Source of the DNA: a bacterium UBP3_UBA6266
GTDB taxonomy: Bacteria > Auribacterota > UBA6266
Length of the DNA: 46,420 nucleotides
Reading direction: 5' to 3'
Assembly: GCA_002440765.1 (NCBI GenBank)
Contig: DJVC01000055.1
Span: forward strand, 4,709 to 51,128
The notes beneath the pieces are model-generated. The model was not told the DNA's origin and ran no database searches. It saw only the letters and a program-made list of their open reading frames with translations. The position numbers and the translations under genes are program-made. Below are positions 32,731-41,552 of this stretch, in pieces (positions within the stretch are counted from its first letter, which is position 1; every line of letters begins with the position of its first letter).

Positions 32731-33876
32731 TCAACTAATCCTGTATACTTTGAATATTTCGACGATATTCCCGTCCAGACTGAATTTATGTTCGACAGAC
32801 GGCCTTGCATTAGATTTCAAAGAGGCAAATATCAGTCTATTGTCCATAAGATTTCTTATTGCGGATGCAATCGCTTCAGGGTCTTTGGGCTTTACAAATA
32901 ATCCATTCTTGTTTTTTTCAATGATTTCCCGCAGTCCTCCTATTTCACTGGCTATAACAGGTTTTCCACATGCTAATGCCTCAAGCGCCCCATAAGATAA
33001 ACCTTCCATTAAAGAAGGCACAACAACAACATCCATTGCTGATAATACTTGATGCACGTTATCTATAAATTCGGTACAAATTACCTTGTCGGCAACTCCT
33101 AACTCGCCTATTTTTTTATGAATATACTCAGCAAAGGGACCTTGTTTAGCTCCGACAAGCAATAATTTCAAACCATCTCGCTTAATTAAGGAAACTGCTT
33201 CTATTAAATATTGCAGCCCTTTTTCTTCCCTCGCTTCAGATACGCTTCCAACAACAAAATCACTTTTAAGAAACCCGTATTTATCGCTGATATCCTGCCG
33301 CAGTTGATTAGCATCCTGAATCTTATACAGGTTTAAATCGATTCCGTTATATATAACATGAACTATTTTCTCATCCATTCCTTTATCTGAAATATCTTTT
33401 CCAACCGACTTAGAAATCGCAATAATGCATTTCGCTTTTTTTGATGCAATTTTGAAAACTATCTTTCTCAAAAAAGGCATCCTGTTGCCGGCAAAATTAT
33501 GCTGATGCCATATATAACACGGAACCGGGTTAATTAATTGGGCCCAAATTGATGTGAAATTTGCAAAGTCAAAATGTGAATGGATGATATCCGGGCCGAA
33601 CTTTTTGACAATCCTTGAAAGTTTTATTATATAAACGGGGTCGATGCGGCTTGTGAATTTTAAAACATCAATCTTCCCGCCGTTTTCAGACACCATTGTT
33701 TTAAACTGTTCACAGGGTTCTTCGGGAAATATGAGTTTAAATGTTATTCTCCTCTTTCTGCATTCCTTGGTGAAATTAACCATTAAACGCTCAAATGAAC
33801 CGATCTTGCCGGGAACATAACCTATAAGCCACAGTATTTTTTTTATATTTATCAATTCTTTATTATCCCTTTTCAA
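32731..33876 (-). CDS. Family 4 glycosyltransferase
   Basis: A 381-residue GT-B enzyme. The acceptor domain has IIHSHFDFANFTSIWAQL and CYIWHQHNFAG; the donor domain has VGSVSEAREEKGLQYLIEAV and the EX7E motif in VPSLMEGLSYGALEALACG. The start is TTG at 33876; a second TTG seven codons later is supported by AAAGGG upstream and is an alternative. It overlaps the upstream GT2 gene by 14 bases. Confidence 0.87.
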   Translation of the reverse strand: MKRDNKELINIKKILWLIGYVPGKIGSFERLMVNFTKECRKRRITFKLIFPEEPCEQFKTMVSENGGKIDVLKFTSRIDPVYIIKLSRIVKKFGPDIIHSHFDFANFTSIWAQLINPVPCYIWHQHNFAGNRMPFLRKIVFKIASKKAKCIIAISKSVGKDISDKGMDEKIVHVIYNGIDLNLYKIQDANQLRQDISDKYGFLKSDFVVGSVSEAREEKGLQYLIEAVSLIKRDGLKLLLVGAKQGPFAEYIHKKIGELGVADKVICTEFIDNVHQVLSAMDVVVVPSLMEGLSYGALEALACGKPVIASEIGGLREIIEKNKNGLFVKPKDPEAIASAIRNLMDNRLIFASLKSNARPSVEHKFSLDGNIVEIFKVYRIS

Positions 33877-34789
33877 ATACTAATGCTCTGACCAAAAACC
33901 AGTGATTTTTTATTCCGGGAAGACACTTTCTCCTGTCCTTACCCAATAAACAAACTGATAAGATAACCATTTTCACCAAGGAAACAATGATAACAAAAAT
34001 TTTATAGACATACGCAATCGCAAAACCATACATCTTTTTTAGAATGACATATGCGCTTATATAGGAATGGATTGCAATCCTATAATTTTTCCCGGTGCTT
34101 TTTTCTCCAAGATGGACAATATGAGCTTCCGGATAGTAAAACACATCATATCCATTGTCCCTCATCCTTACACATAGTTCAATATCTTCTGCGTACATAA
34201 AAAAATCTTCATCAAAAAATCCAGCTTTATTAATAGCTTCTCGATACAACATCATACAACAGCCGGATACACATTCTACTTTACTTGGCTTACTGTAATC
34301 AAAATCCGTCGACAGGAGTTCCCTAACATTCTTCTTCTTTGGATATAACACTTTTAATGCTTCGGAATAAAATGTAGGCGGTTTAATCACAGATGTACAT
34401 ATAGATTCATTCCCATCCAATATTTTAGGAGCCGCTATTCCAATTTCAGGCTTTATTTGCATAAATTTCAACATCTTTAACAATGAGTCATCCTGTAAGA
34501 CAGTATCTGGGTTCAGGCATAATATATATTTACCGGAGCTCAACTTAAAGCCTTGATTATTCGCAGATCCAAAACCTAAGTTCTTTTTATTTTCTATTAT
34601 TTGGACGAATGGATATTTTTCCTTCAAGCAGGAAATACTTCCGTCTTCTGAATTATTATCCACAACAATAACCTCTGTTGTTGCCTCGTCATAAATATGT
34701 CTACAAATAGAATCTATGCAGGTAATTAAATATTCTCCAGCATTCAAGTTGATAATTATCACGGACAGATTTTTCATAGATAAATTCAT
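33863..34789 (-). CDS. Family 2 glycosyltransferase, rhamnosyltransferase-like
   Basis: A 308-residue enzyme of the WbbL/rhamnosyltransferase-like GT2 group. Motifs are LSVIIINLNAGEYLITCIDS near the start, VIVVDNNSEDGS, KKNLGFGSANNQGF, CLNPDTVL with the metal-binding DxD-equivalent, and FFDEDFFMYAEDIELCVRM near 195-213. One or two C-terminal hydrophobic segments may anchor it. The specific donor cannot be read from the sequence. An ATG four codons later is an alternative start. Confidence 0.88.
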   Translation of the reverse strand: MNLSMKNLSVIIINLNAGEYLITCIDSICRHIYDEATTEVIVVDNNSEDGSISCLKEKYPFVQIIENKKNLGFGSANNQGFKLSSGKYILCLNPDTVLQDDSLLKMLKFMQIKPEIGIAAPKILDGNESICTSVIKPPTFYSEALKVLYPKKKNVRELLSTDFDYSKPSKVECVSGCCMMLYREAINKAGFFDEDFFMYAEDIELCVRMRDNGYDVFYYPEAHIVHLGEKSTGKNYRIAIHSYISAYVILKKMYGFAIAYVYKIFVIIVSLVKMVILSVCLLGKDRRKCLPGIKNHWFLVRALVFEKG

Positions 34790-34807
34790 TAAAATTAATA
34801 TTATGAA

Positions 34808-36235
34808 TCAGTGAATTATACTGGCTATTATCCTTTTGTCTTCTTTATCCAAGACCTTAAGGAAATAAAGGAAAACCACATAACTTAACATACCGATGAA
34901 GGCCAGAAAGAATAAATTAATAAAATTCAAGAAATGAATTACAACGCCCATTATGCCAGCTGCTATGAAGGGCATAATAAAAGTGTTTCTGTAATTCACA
35001 CATACCTGCATATGCCTGGATACAACAAAAAAACATACCATAACATTGACTATTTCTGCAAATAAGGTAGCTATTGAAGCGCCAATATAACTATAGCGCG
35101 GAATGAGATACAAATTTAATAAGATGTTTATAAGGGTACATATTGCCATAATCACACTTGCTTTTAGCTGCATATTAAAGGCATAAAGCACCTGCATGTT
35201 TATCGAATTAACAAATATCCAAGGTAAAGTAATAATCAGTATTTTGAGCGCCGATCCTGAATTGTAATATTCTGTAGAATAAAAAAGTTCAATAAACCTG
35301 TCTGCAAGGAATAATGTCCCGATAGTAATAGGTATGCTTATAATAAATAAATACTTAACTGATTTCCTCCACCTAAATGACAATAGATCCTGGGACTTTT
35401 CAGCATCTCTGGATAAGGAAGGATATATAGCTAAGTTATATGCCCCCGCAATAAAAATTAAAGCGGCTACCAGATTATAGGCTGCGCTATACCATCCGAC
35501 AACTTGGTCATTTTTTAATAAAGACAGCATTACTATATCAATCTTAAAATAAATTATTGATATCGCGGATATAAGAGCGAAAGAAAATGCGTTTCTTAGC
35601 AAACTCTTACACAAACCCATATCAAACTTAAAAGAAAAAGTGTTTAGTCGAAGTCTATAAATAAGCACACTTAATACAAGCCTGAATATTTCAGTGAGCA
35701 GAATAAAGAAAACTATTGATACAATTCCCTTTTTAAGGAACACTGCAAGAAGGACAAGAATTACCAAAAGTATCTTTGACGCAAGAAGGCTAAATGCTTT
35801 TAATTCAAGCTTCTCATGAGCATTGAAAATACTGCCGAAAGAATCGGCAATTGCCATAATAAATACAATAAACCCCGCAAAGTATAAACAATGATTAACT
35901 GACTCTGACTTCCCGATTATCTTTATTACGCCAACAAGCACTATAAAACTGAAAATACCCATTAGAATTTTTAAAAGCAACAAGTTAAAAAGATACAGCC
36001 CGGTTTTTTCCATATTCTTAGATATTTCGCGCACGGCAAGAATATCCAAACCAAAAACAGCCAGAACATTAAACAACATGACCACTGTCAACACAAAAGA
36101 GTATTCTCCAAAAACATAATCCCCTAAATACCTGGCCAGTACAATTGTTAGAAATAAAGACAAAACTTTATTTATGGATTCTACAATTATCATTACCGCT
36201 GAATTTTTAGCTATTTTCTTTATATTATTCATCAT
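34808..36235 (-). CDS. Wzx-type polysaccharide flippase
   Basis: A 475-residue membrane protein of the MOP/PST family with about twelve to fourteen helices, starting MMNNIKKIAKNSAVMIIVES and continuing LFLTIVLARYLGDYVFGEYS, the family hallmark. Wzx moves lipid-linked repeat units across the inner membrane for polymerisation by Wzy. No strong ribosome-binding site precedes the ATG. It is separated from the kinase gene by about 90 bases without other features. Confidence 0.9.
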   Translation of the reverse strand: MMNNIKKIAKNSAVMIIVESINKVLSLFLTIVLARYLGDYVFGEYSFVLTVVMLFNVLAVFGLDILAVREISKNMEKTGLYLFNLLLLKILMGIFSFIVLVGVIKIIGKSESVNHCLYFAGFIVFIMAIADSFGSIFNAHEKLELKAFSLLASKILLVILVLLAVFLKKGIVSIVFFILLTEIFRLVLSVLIYRLRLNTFSFKFDMGLCKSLLRNAFSFALISAISIIYFKIDIVMLSLLKNDQVVGWYSAAYNLVAALIFIAGAYNLAIYPSLSRDAEKSQDLLSFRWRKSVKYLFIISIPITIGTLFLADRFIELFYSTEYYNSGSALKILIITLPWIFVNSINMQVLYAFNMQLKASVIMAICTLINILLNLYLIPRYSYIGASIATLFAEIVNVMVCFFVVSRHMQVCVNYRNTFIMPFIAAGIMGVVIHFLNFINLFFLAFIGMLSYVVFLYFLKVLDKEDKRIIASIIH

Positions 36236-36324
36236 GGTTATATTTTTTAATGCAAACAATAAAAAACCAAATATCTTTTTTCAGATTTTGGTTTCATAAA
36301 GAAAAAATAATGTATCTTCTCTCA

Positions 36325-37158
36325 TTATAAATGACGATGTATATATTCGGGAATATAATACTCCACTCCGGTCAGAAGACATCCTAAGATATTTGCACCG
36401 ACTTCCATAAGAATAGATTCGGTCCTCTGAAGTACTTCGCGTCTTACCCTGCCGCTTTGAACTAATAGTATGATTCCATCAACAAGGGGCGCCAGTATTC
36501 TCGGGTCCGCGTAAGGTATGACCGCGGGGGTATCCAAAATTATAATATCAAACTGTTTTTTAACCTCTTCAAGAAGGTTTTTCATTCTTTCCGACGCAAA
36601 TACCTGGGCCGGATTGGAGTAAATTTCTCCGGCAGGTATCATGCTTAAATTATCCACTCCGGTCTCAAGAATCTCCACATTGAACGGAATATCCTCTCTT
36701 AATATATCGCTTAAACCCTTTTTAATATTTATTCCCAATAAAGTATTAATGCCCGGGTTTCTGATATTGCAGTCCATTATCAATGTTTTTTTCTTGTAAT
36801 TCTTTGCGAGAATTATGCTCATATTAAGGGCTGTTATCGACTTTCCCTCCCCTTCCCTTGAACTTGTTAAAGCAATCGTTTTGAGCTGCTTACCGGGCTC
36901 TTCCTGAATTGACAATATCTGCATCAACAGAGCCCTGTAGTCCTCAAGTATCTTGCCGTTATCCTCATAATAAGCGACAATTCTGGGATCAACCTGCTTT
37001 CCTCTTTTTAGGTTGGTTTTATCTATGCCGGAAGTTTCTATCGATTTCTTATATTCAACAGGAACAGGAGAATCGGATTTCAAAGGGATTATTCCTTTCC
37101 CAAAGGTGTCCTTCTTTTTTTCTGCGGCTCTTTTTAAGGCGTCCCCGATATTATCCAT
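36325..37158 (-). CDS. Bacterial tyrosine kinase-like ATPase (CpsD/CapB/Wzc-C type)
   Basis: A 277-residue cytoplasmic P-loop protein. Walker A is TSSREGEGKS (98-107), Walker A' is TLIMDCNIRNP (near 125-135) and Walker B is IIILDTPAV (205-213). These BY-kinases pair with a Wzz-like membrane partner to control chain length and export. The tail VEYYIPEYIHRHL has three tyrosines that could be autophosphorylated. The ATG at 37158 is an internal choice, because a longer frame would overlap the Wzz-like gene. The gene follows the Wzz-like gene directly. Confidence 0.87.
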   Translation of the reverse strand: MDNIGDALKRAAEKKKDTFGKGIIPLKSDSPVPVEYKKSIETSGIDKTNLKRGKQVDPRIVAYYEDNGKILEDYRALLMQILSIQEEPGKQLKTIALTSSREGEGKSITALNMSIILAKNYKKKTLIMDCNIRNPGINTLLGINIKKGLSDILREDIPFNVEILETGVDNLSMIPAGEIYSNPAQVFASERMKNLLEEVKKQFDIIILDTPAVIPYADPRILAPLVDGIILLVQSGRVRREVLQRTESILMEVGANILGCLLTGVEYYIPEYIHRHL

Positions 37159-37174
37159 TATTCTATACTCACTT

Positions 37175-38806
37175 TTATAATTCCGGCTCGGTTTCTTTCT
37201 CAAGAGTTGCTTTTCTTATCATCTCATTCGTTTTTTCATCCTGAACACAGGAATTTATAATACCCGATATCAACAATAAGAATATCAGCACAATAAATAA
37301 AACTACGAATTTCTTTTTTTTCTGTATCTTTAAATCCGTTTCCTTCCTGCTTTTTATATTTGAAATAGACCCCAGCACAGAAAGATCGGTGCACTTCTTC
37401 AAATCTTCAACACCGAGAAAAGTATGGTCTGTAAATTCTACAAGAAAAACACACCCGAAACCTGCCACAGAACCTATGATAAATGCGACAATGGAAATCA
37501 AAAGTTTTTGCGGTTTGGACGGCTCAAGAGGAAGCCTCGCCTTTTCGATTATTTCATATCTTGTTCCTTTTTTCTGAACTTCCTGGGCGGTAAGTTTATT
37601 TTCTTCCGCTTTAACACGCAGCATTTCATAGATTTTCTTATTAACTTCGAAATCCCTTATGAGTTTTACATATTGCAACTGCTGTTCATTAAGGTTTCTG
37701 ATTTTACCTTCGTATTCACCGACAAGCATCCTGACGTCTTTTTCTCTTTTTTCCAGTTTAGAAAGGTCTTTTTTCGCATCTTTAAGTTTCTGTTCCAGTC
37801 CCTGGTAGAAGAGCGGCGCAGTTACAGCTGTTTCCCCATCAACCATTTTCTCCGTTTCAATTCTGAGCCTCTCGCTTACACTTTCTATTTCGATCTGTAT
37901 ATTAAGTATATCTTCCGAATCAGGTTCTTCCGTATTCAAATAATCCAACTTTAACTGCAATTCCTGTAACCTCTCATTCAGGCTTTTAACTATGGGATTC
38001 AGCACCAGCATTTCGGTTGTTATAATAACAGGTTCCCTGCCCATTATCTGGTCATCAAGGAGTTGTCTATCCATTTCCGCTTCACGCACAGACATTTCAA
38101 GCTGTGTAAGCTGGGTCTGGTAATTGATAAGCATTTTAATGTTATAATCTTCCTGTTCGCCGGGAAGCTGGAGGGGATATTTTTCCTTATATTCATATAA
38201 TTCCTGCTCTACCTGCGCTAATTTCTTTCTATACTCTTCCGCCTCTGTCTGGGCAAATCCTACCCCTTCTTCAGCCCTCTCCCTTTTTCTCCTTGCTGTT
38301 TCTTCAACAAAAATTTTCAGTAAAGTATTTATCAGTTTTTGGGACATACCGGGATCTTTATCTTCATAAGATATTTGGAACACCTCCGGAGCAAGAAGTT
38401 TCACTTCGGTATGTTTCTGTATCCGCTTGATTGTTTTTTCAAGTTGTTTCTGGCTTTTTATTTCTTTGTCTAATCCTAATTCTCCAATAAGTTTAAAAAG
38501 ATTTTGATAGCTTAAAATTTTAAATGTTAGTGTTTTTATCTGCTGAGGAAGAGTTTCTTCTTTTTGCTGTTGGGGAAAACGTTGTTCTTCCGCCAAAGGA
38601 TTGACTATATTCTCCTCTTCGGCAAGCATGATAACGATTGATTCATAATACCGTGGAAGAAAAAAACTACCTATCATCGAAGTGAGAAACACTATAAGAA
38701 AAGGTATCAGAAAAAAATTCTTTCTCCGGAATATTATCTGCAGATAGTCCCTCAAAGAAACAATGTTTTTCTCTTTATTTAGCGTTTCGGTCAGACCGGA
38801 CATCAT
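37175..38806 (-). CDS. Wzz/GNVR-type chain-length determinant protein
   Basis: A 543-residue polysaccharide co-polymerase. A Wzz domain with the first membrane helix (about 33-53, FFLIPFLIVFLTSMIGSFFL) leads into a long periplasmic coiled coil (about 170-400, rich in Glu, Lys and Leu). The second helix (about 435-460) follows RLPLEPSKPQKLLIS. A third hydrophobic stretch lies near 503-520 (FVVLFIVLIFLLLISGII), which is unusual. It lacks the kinase domain, which is encoded by the next gene. The start directly follows the secretin stop. Confidence 0.88.
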   Translation of the reverse strand: MMSGLTETLNKEKNIVSLRDYLQIIFRRKNFFLIPFLIVFLTSMIGSFFLPRYYESIVIMLAEEENIVNPLAEEQRFPQQQKEETLPQQIKTLTFKILSYQNLFKLIGELGLDKEIKSQKQLEKTIKRIQKHTEVKLLAPEVFQISYEDKDPGMSQKLINTLLKIFVEETARRKRERAEEGVGFAQTEAEEYRKKLAQVEQELYEYKEKYPLQLPGEQEDYNIKMLINYQTQLTQLEMSVREAEMDRQLLDDQIMGREPVIITTEMLVLNPIVKSLNERLQELQLKLDYLNTEEPDSEDILNIQIEIESVSERLRIETEKMVDGETAVTAPLFYQGLEQKLKDAKKDLSKLEKREKDVRMLVGEYEGKIRNLNEQQLQYVKLIRDFEVNKKIYEMLRVKAEENKLTAQEVQKKGTRYEIIEKARLPLEPSKPQKLLISIVAFIIGSVAGFGCVFLVEFTDHTFLGVEDLKKCTDLSVLGSISNIKSRKETDLKIQKKKKFVVLFIVLIFLLLISGIINSCVQDEKTNEMIRKATLEKETEPEL

Positions 38807-40516
38807 TTACTCTCCAGACGGCTCAGGTTCTAGGGACAGATTAGCATCTGCTTTTATTGAATTATTCTCCACTTTGCCGCTTTCTATGCCCGGCTCGGAA
38901 AAATCAGTCTCGTTATACTGCTCGAGTAAAATTCTGCTCTTTGCATCGGGAATCAGGTCTTCTTCCTCATAAGGAGATTTTCCCATTTTGATTTTCATCA
39001 GGCGCTCGAATTCAACCTTTTTATCGAATTCCTCACCTCTTTCATTGAAATTATCCCAGCTCTGCTTAGAGATCTTAGTCCTCTTATTATCAGTCAGGAT
39101 ATGGGGGGTGATAAAGATAATCAGTTCGCTTTTCTTTTCAGTTTCGACATTTTTCCTGAACAGGAGCCCTAACAGGGGTATATCCCCTAACAACGGGACT
39201 TTGTCGATTTCTGTCGAGGATTCAGAGTCGATTAGTCCTCCAAGTATGGCGGTTTCACCATCTTTAACCATCATAGTCGTATCAGCTTCCGTAAGAATCA
39301 CCTGTACCGCAGAATCGTTTAATACTCTCTGCCCTTTGCTGACTTCCGGATGGATTTTCATTGTTATATAATTATCTTCCCCTATTCTGGGCGTAACCTC
39401 CAGCTTTATACCCACATCAACATATTTTATCTCTTCAACAAGCAGTTTTGTCACCGGATCGGTTACGGCAACTTTGTAAGGCTCGCTGCTTCCTACAAGA
39501 ATTCTGGCTTCTTCTCCATCCAGCACAACCACTCTCGGAGCCGAAAGGACATCGGCGAATTTAGTTGTTTTTAAGGCTTCAATCGTGGCGGCATATTCCC
39601 CGGCAGTTAGTGACCCCAATGTAAATATTCCCCCGGCTCCGCCGGTAGTAGCCGCAACCGTTAATTTAGTGGCAAGGTCAACAAACTTATTACCCTCTTT
39701 ACCGCCGGTCTTTATCTCCCAATCCATACCCAAAGCCATATTGTCATCCAGCTGGATTTTAACCATCTGCGACTCAATAAGGACCTGCTTGGGCTGAAAA
39801 TCCCAGCCTTTGATTAATTCATCCACGTGTTTTAAGACAACAAGCGTGGCTTTGATAACAATCGCGTTATTTTTCTCATCTACAAAGATTTCGCCTTTTT
39901 CTTTTGGAATCACCTGCAGCAGCTTTGTCTGGATATCGTCAACATCGGCATAAAGGATGTTATATCTTCTTACCTCAACAGGCTGGTCTAACGCAATTAT
40001 CGCTTCTCCTATTTCAGCGACTTTATCGGGAGTGTCATTAATAATTATCTGGTTATTTTTAGGATTTAATTCTATTTTACCTCTCGCGCTTTTCATTGAG
40101 AGGATAACTCTTTTTAAATCCATCACATCCGCATTTTGAAGAGTGAATACTTTTGTCTGTTTTTTCGCGAATCTTTCTTCGTGCTGCAGGTCCTGATATG
40201 ACATGACATTGATTATTCCGTCTTCAATACTATAATTATAGTTGTTGAGTTTAAGGATAGAATCAAGCGCCTGTTCAATCGTGACGCTTTCAAGTTTAAC
40301 AGTGATCACCCCTGTAACATTCCTGCTGATAACGATGTTATAATTCTGCTGCTGCGCCAGCATCTTAAGCACTGTCTGGATATCCTGATTGACTACATCC
40401 AGGTTTATCAGGTTCTCTTCCGAAAAAACATTTGTGAATGGCAGACACCCGATAGTTAACGTTATCAAGATTAAAACCAATATATTTTTTTTCATCAGAA
40501 GCCTTTCATTTTTCAT
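38807..40516 (-). CDS. Secretin (GspD/PilQ-like outer-membrane channel)
   Basis: A 569-residue protein. A signal peptide is followed by an STN-like N0 domain (LDVVNQDIQTVLKMLAQQQN), two N1/NolW domains (TKVFTLQNADVMDLKRVILS and RRYNILYADVDDIQTKLLQV) and the secretin beta-barrel (ADVLSAPRVVVLDGEEARI; VKDGETAILGGLIDSESS; KVPLLGDIPLLGLLFR; ELIIFITPHIL). Secretins form outer-membrane pores for type II secretion, type IV pili or phage. No such system is nearby. It heads the polysaccharide operon, and no Wza/OPX-type export gene is seen, so it may be the exit channel. ATG 40516 has AGGAAG upstream. Confidence 0.92.
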   Translation of the reverse strand: MKNERLLMKKNILVLILITLTIGCLPFTNVFSEENLINLDVVNQDIQTVLKMLAQQQNYNIVISRNVTGVITVKLESVTIEQALDSILKLNNYNYSIEDGIINVMSYQDLQHEERFAKKQTKVFTLQNADVMDLKRVILSMKSARGKIELNPKNNQIIINDTPDKVAEIGEAIIALDQPVEVRRYNILYADVDDIQTKLLQVIPKEKGEIFVDEKNNAIVIKATLVVLKHVDELIKGWDFQPKQVLIESQMVKIQLDDNMALGMDWEIKTGGKEGNKFVDLATKLTVAATTGGAGGIFTLGSLTAGEYAATIEALKTTKFADVLSAPRVVVLDGEEARILVGSSEPYKVAVTDPVTKLLVEEIKYVDVGIKLEVTPRIGEDNYITMKIHPEVSKGQRVLNDSAVQVILTEADTTMMVKDGETAILGGLIDSESSTEIDKVPLLGDIPLLGLLFRKNVETEKKSELIIFITPHILTDNKRTKISKQSWDNFNERGEEFDKKVEFERLMKIKMGKSPYEEEDLIPDAKSRILLEQYNETDFSEPGIESGKVENNSIKADANLSLEPEPSGE

Positions 40517-40608
40517 AAAAACACTTCCTGTATGTATTTTTTACATACATTTTCTCTAATCTATTTTCCTAATAACGAAATACATACCACATTTGATTAT
40601 AGTCGGTT

Positions 40609-40617
40609 ATTATAGCA
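40609..40617 (-). promoter_or_regulatory. Extended -10 promoter of the secretin-led operon
   Basis: On the minus strand TGC-TATAAT (40617-40609) is an extended -10 box. The nearest -35-like hexamer, TTTACA, is 19 bases upstream, a long spacing. It would give a leader of about 85 bases. Confidence 0.5.
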
Positions 40618-40680
40618 CAGAAAACAGTTTTTTTGTAAAAAAACTTTTTATGCCCCCTTTTGCTATAATATACCCATCCC

Positions 40681-40738
40681 TTGACAAATTTGAACATGTA
40701 ATGTATATTACAGCACAGCCTCAAGGAAAACGATTGCC
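40681..40738 (+). promoter_or_regulatory. Promoter and proximal operator of gene G
   Basis: -35 TTGACA (40681-40686), 17-bp spacer, -10 TATATT (40704-40709). The operator GGAAAACGATTGCC (40725-40738) follows 15 bases after the -10 box. It matches the perfect palindrome at 40780-40793 in 12 of 14 bases. Confidence 0.7.
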
Positions 40739-40778
40739 TTAAATATGTTGAATCGGCGTATTATTTTTTTTAATCTTT

Positions 40779-40794
40779 GGGAAAACGTTTTCCC
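40779..40794. promoter_or_regulatory. Second operator of gene G, perfect 16-bp palindrome
   Basis: GGGAAAACGTTTTCCC, a perfect palindrome centred on CG, a LacI/CcpA-type site. Its matching half-site lies exactly 55 bp upstream at 40725. It sits between the promoter and the ribosome-binding site. Confidence 0.7.
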
Positions 40795-40819
40795 TAGGCA
40801 AAATAAAGGAGGTGTTTCG

Positions 40820-41479
40820 ATGAAACACACGTATTTAAGCCTGACTGCGGTACTACTTCTGGTATTGACCGCAAACACCCCCGTTTCAGCTAATTTATTA
40901 GCCGATTCGGGCTTTGATTCAATGGCCGTACAGGAAATTAAATGGGATACAACACCCTGGTGGGGCGGTGGCGGTGGCGGCACTGCATCAGGCGGCGGCT
41001 CATGGGTTACAGACAGCAATTCTAAAAGCGCTCCCCATTCTGCAACGCTTTTCCTGTATGGCAGCAACTGGGCATATTCAATGATTGCGCAAACGATAGA
41101 AAGCGGGATTAATCCCGGGACACAATACGCGGCTTCGGCATTTTTCAACAGGCAGTCGGATATTACCCCGGGTGGAGCATTGTTTAAAATTGAATGGCTT
41201 AATGCCGGCGGCGGGGTAATAAAAACAGATGAAGGGGCTTCACTTTTCAATAACACTTACACAGCCGGCTTATGGCATTCTCTTTCGGACATATTCACAG
41301 CTCCGACAGATACCGTGGGCGCAAAATATGAAATCGTATTCAGCAAAACAGGGGCAGGGGATCCGAACGATATATGGGTTGACGACGCCTCTTTTGATGT
41401 CGTGCCCGAACCGACAAGCATAGTCCTTTTAGGACTTGGCCTTGTTGGACTAATTTCAATAACACGCAGAAAGAGATGA
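40820..41479 (+). CDS. PEP-CTERM sorting-signal protein G (CBM-like)
   Basis: A 219-residue secreted protein. The signal peptide (1-23, ending PVSA) is followed by NLLADSGFDSM, the CBM4/9-like opening seen in proteins B, D and E. A glycine-rich stretch WWGGGGGGTASGGGSW follows (about 48-63). The domain closes with DIWVDDASFDV, and the tail (195-219) is VPEP, a Leu/Gly-rich helix and TRRKR. ATG 40820 is set by AAAGGAGGTGTTT upstream, nearly identical to the gene C leader. It lies apart from the other PEP-CTERM genes, on the far side of the polysaccharide operon. Confidence 0.9.
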   Translation: MKHTYLSLTAVLLLVLTANTPVSANLLADSGFDSMAVQEIKWDTTPWWGGGGGGTASGGGSWVTDSNSKSAPHSATLFLYGSNWAYSMIAQTIESGINPGTQYAASAFFNRQSDITPGGALFKIEWLNAGGGVIKTDEGASLFNNTYTAGLWHSLSDIFTAPTDTVGAKYEIVFSKTGAGDPNDIWVDDASFDVVPEPTSIVLLGLGLVGLISITRRKR

Positions 41480-41495
41480 CCACGCTCTTTCCCCC

Positions 41496-41530
41496 AAAAG
41501 CCGCTATTTCTAAATGAAATAGCGGCTTTT
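41496..41530 (+). terminator. Rho-independent terminator after gene G
   Basis: A perfect 15-bp stem, AAAAGCCGCTATTTC (41496-41510) with GAAATAGCGGCTTTT (41516-41530), 5-base loop, followed by T. Its GC core, GCCGCT, is shared with the gene C terminator. Confidence 0.9.
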
Positions 41531-41552
41531 TTCATTCTTCAACATTAATTCA

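Larger units (their letters stand above)
40517..40819. other. Divergent regulatory region between secretin and gene G
   Basis: This 303-base stretch holds a minus-strand promoter for the polysaccharide operon (near 40609) and the plus-strand promoter and two operators of gene G. I see no coding frame; a long antisense frame across it and gene G is judged spurious. Confidence 0.7.

Noticed and set aside
40708..41256. A 182-codon minus-strand open frame opposite gene G
   Set aside because: It lies wholly antisense to gene G and its promoter. Its proline-rich composition is the complement of gene G's Gly-rich stretch, and it has no good ribosome-binding site.
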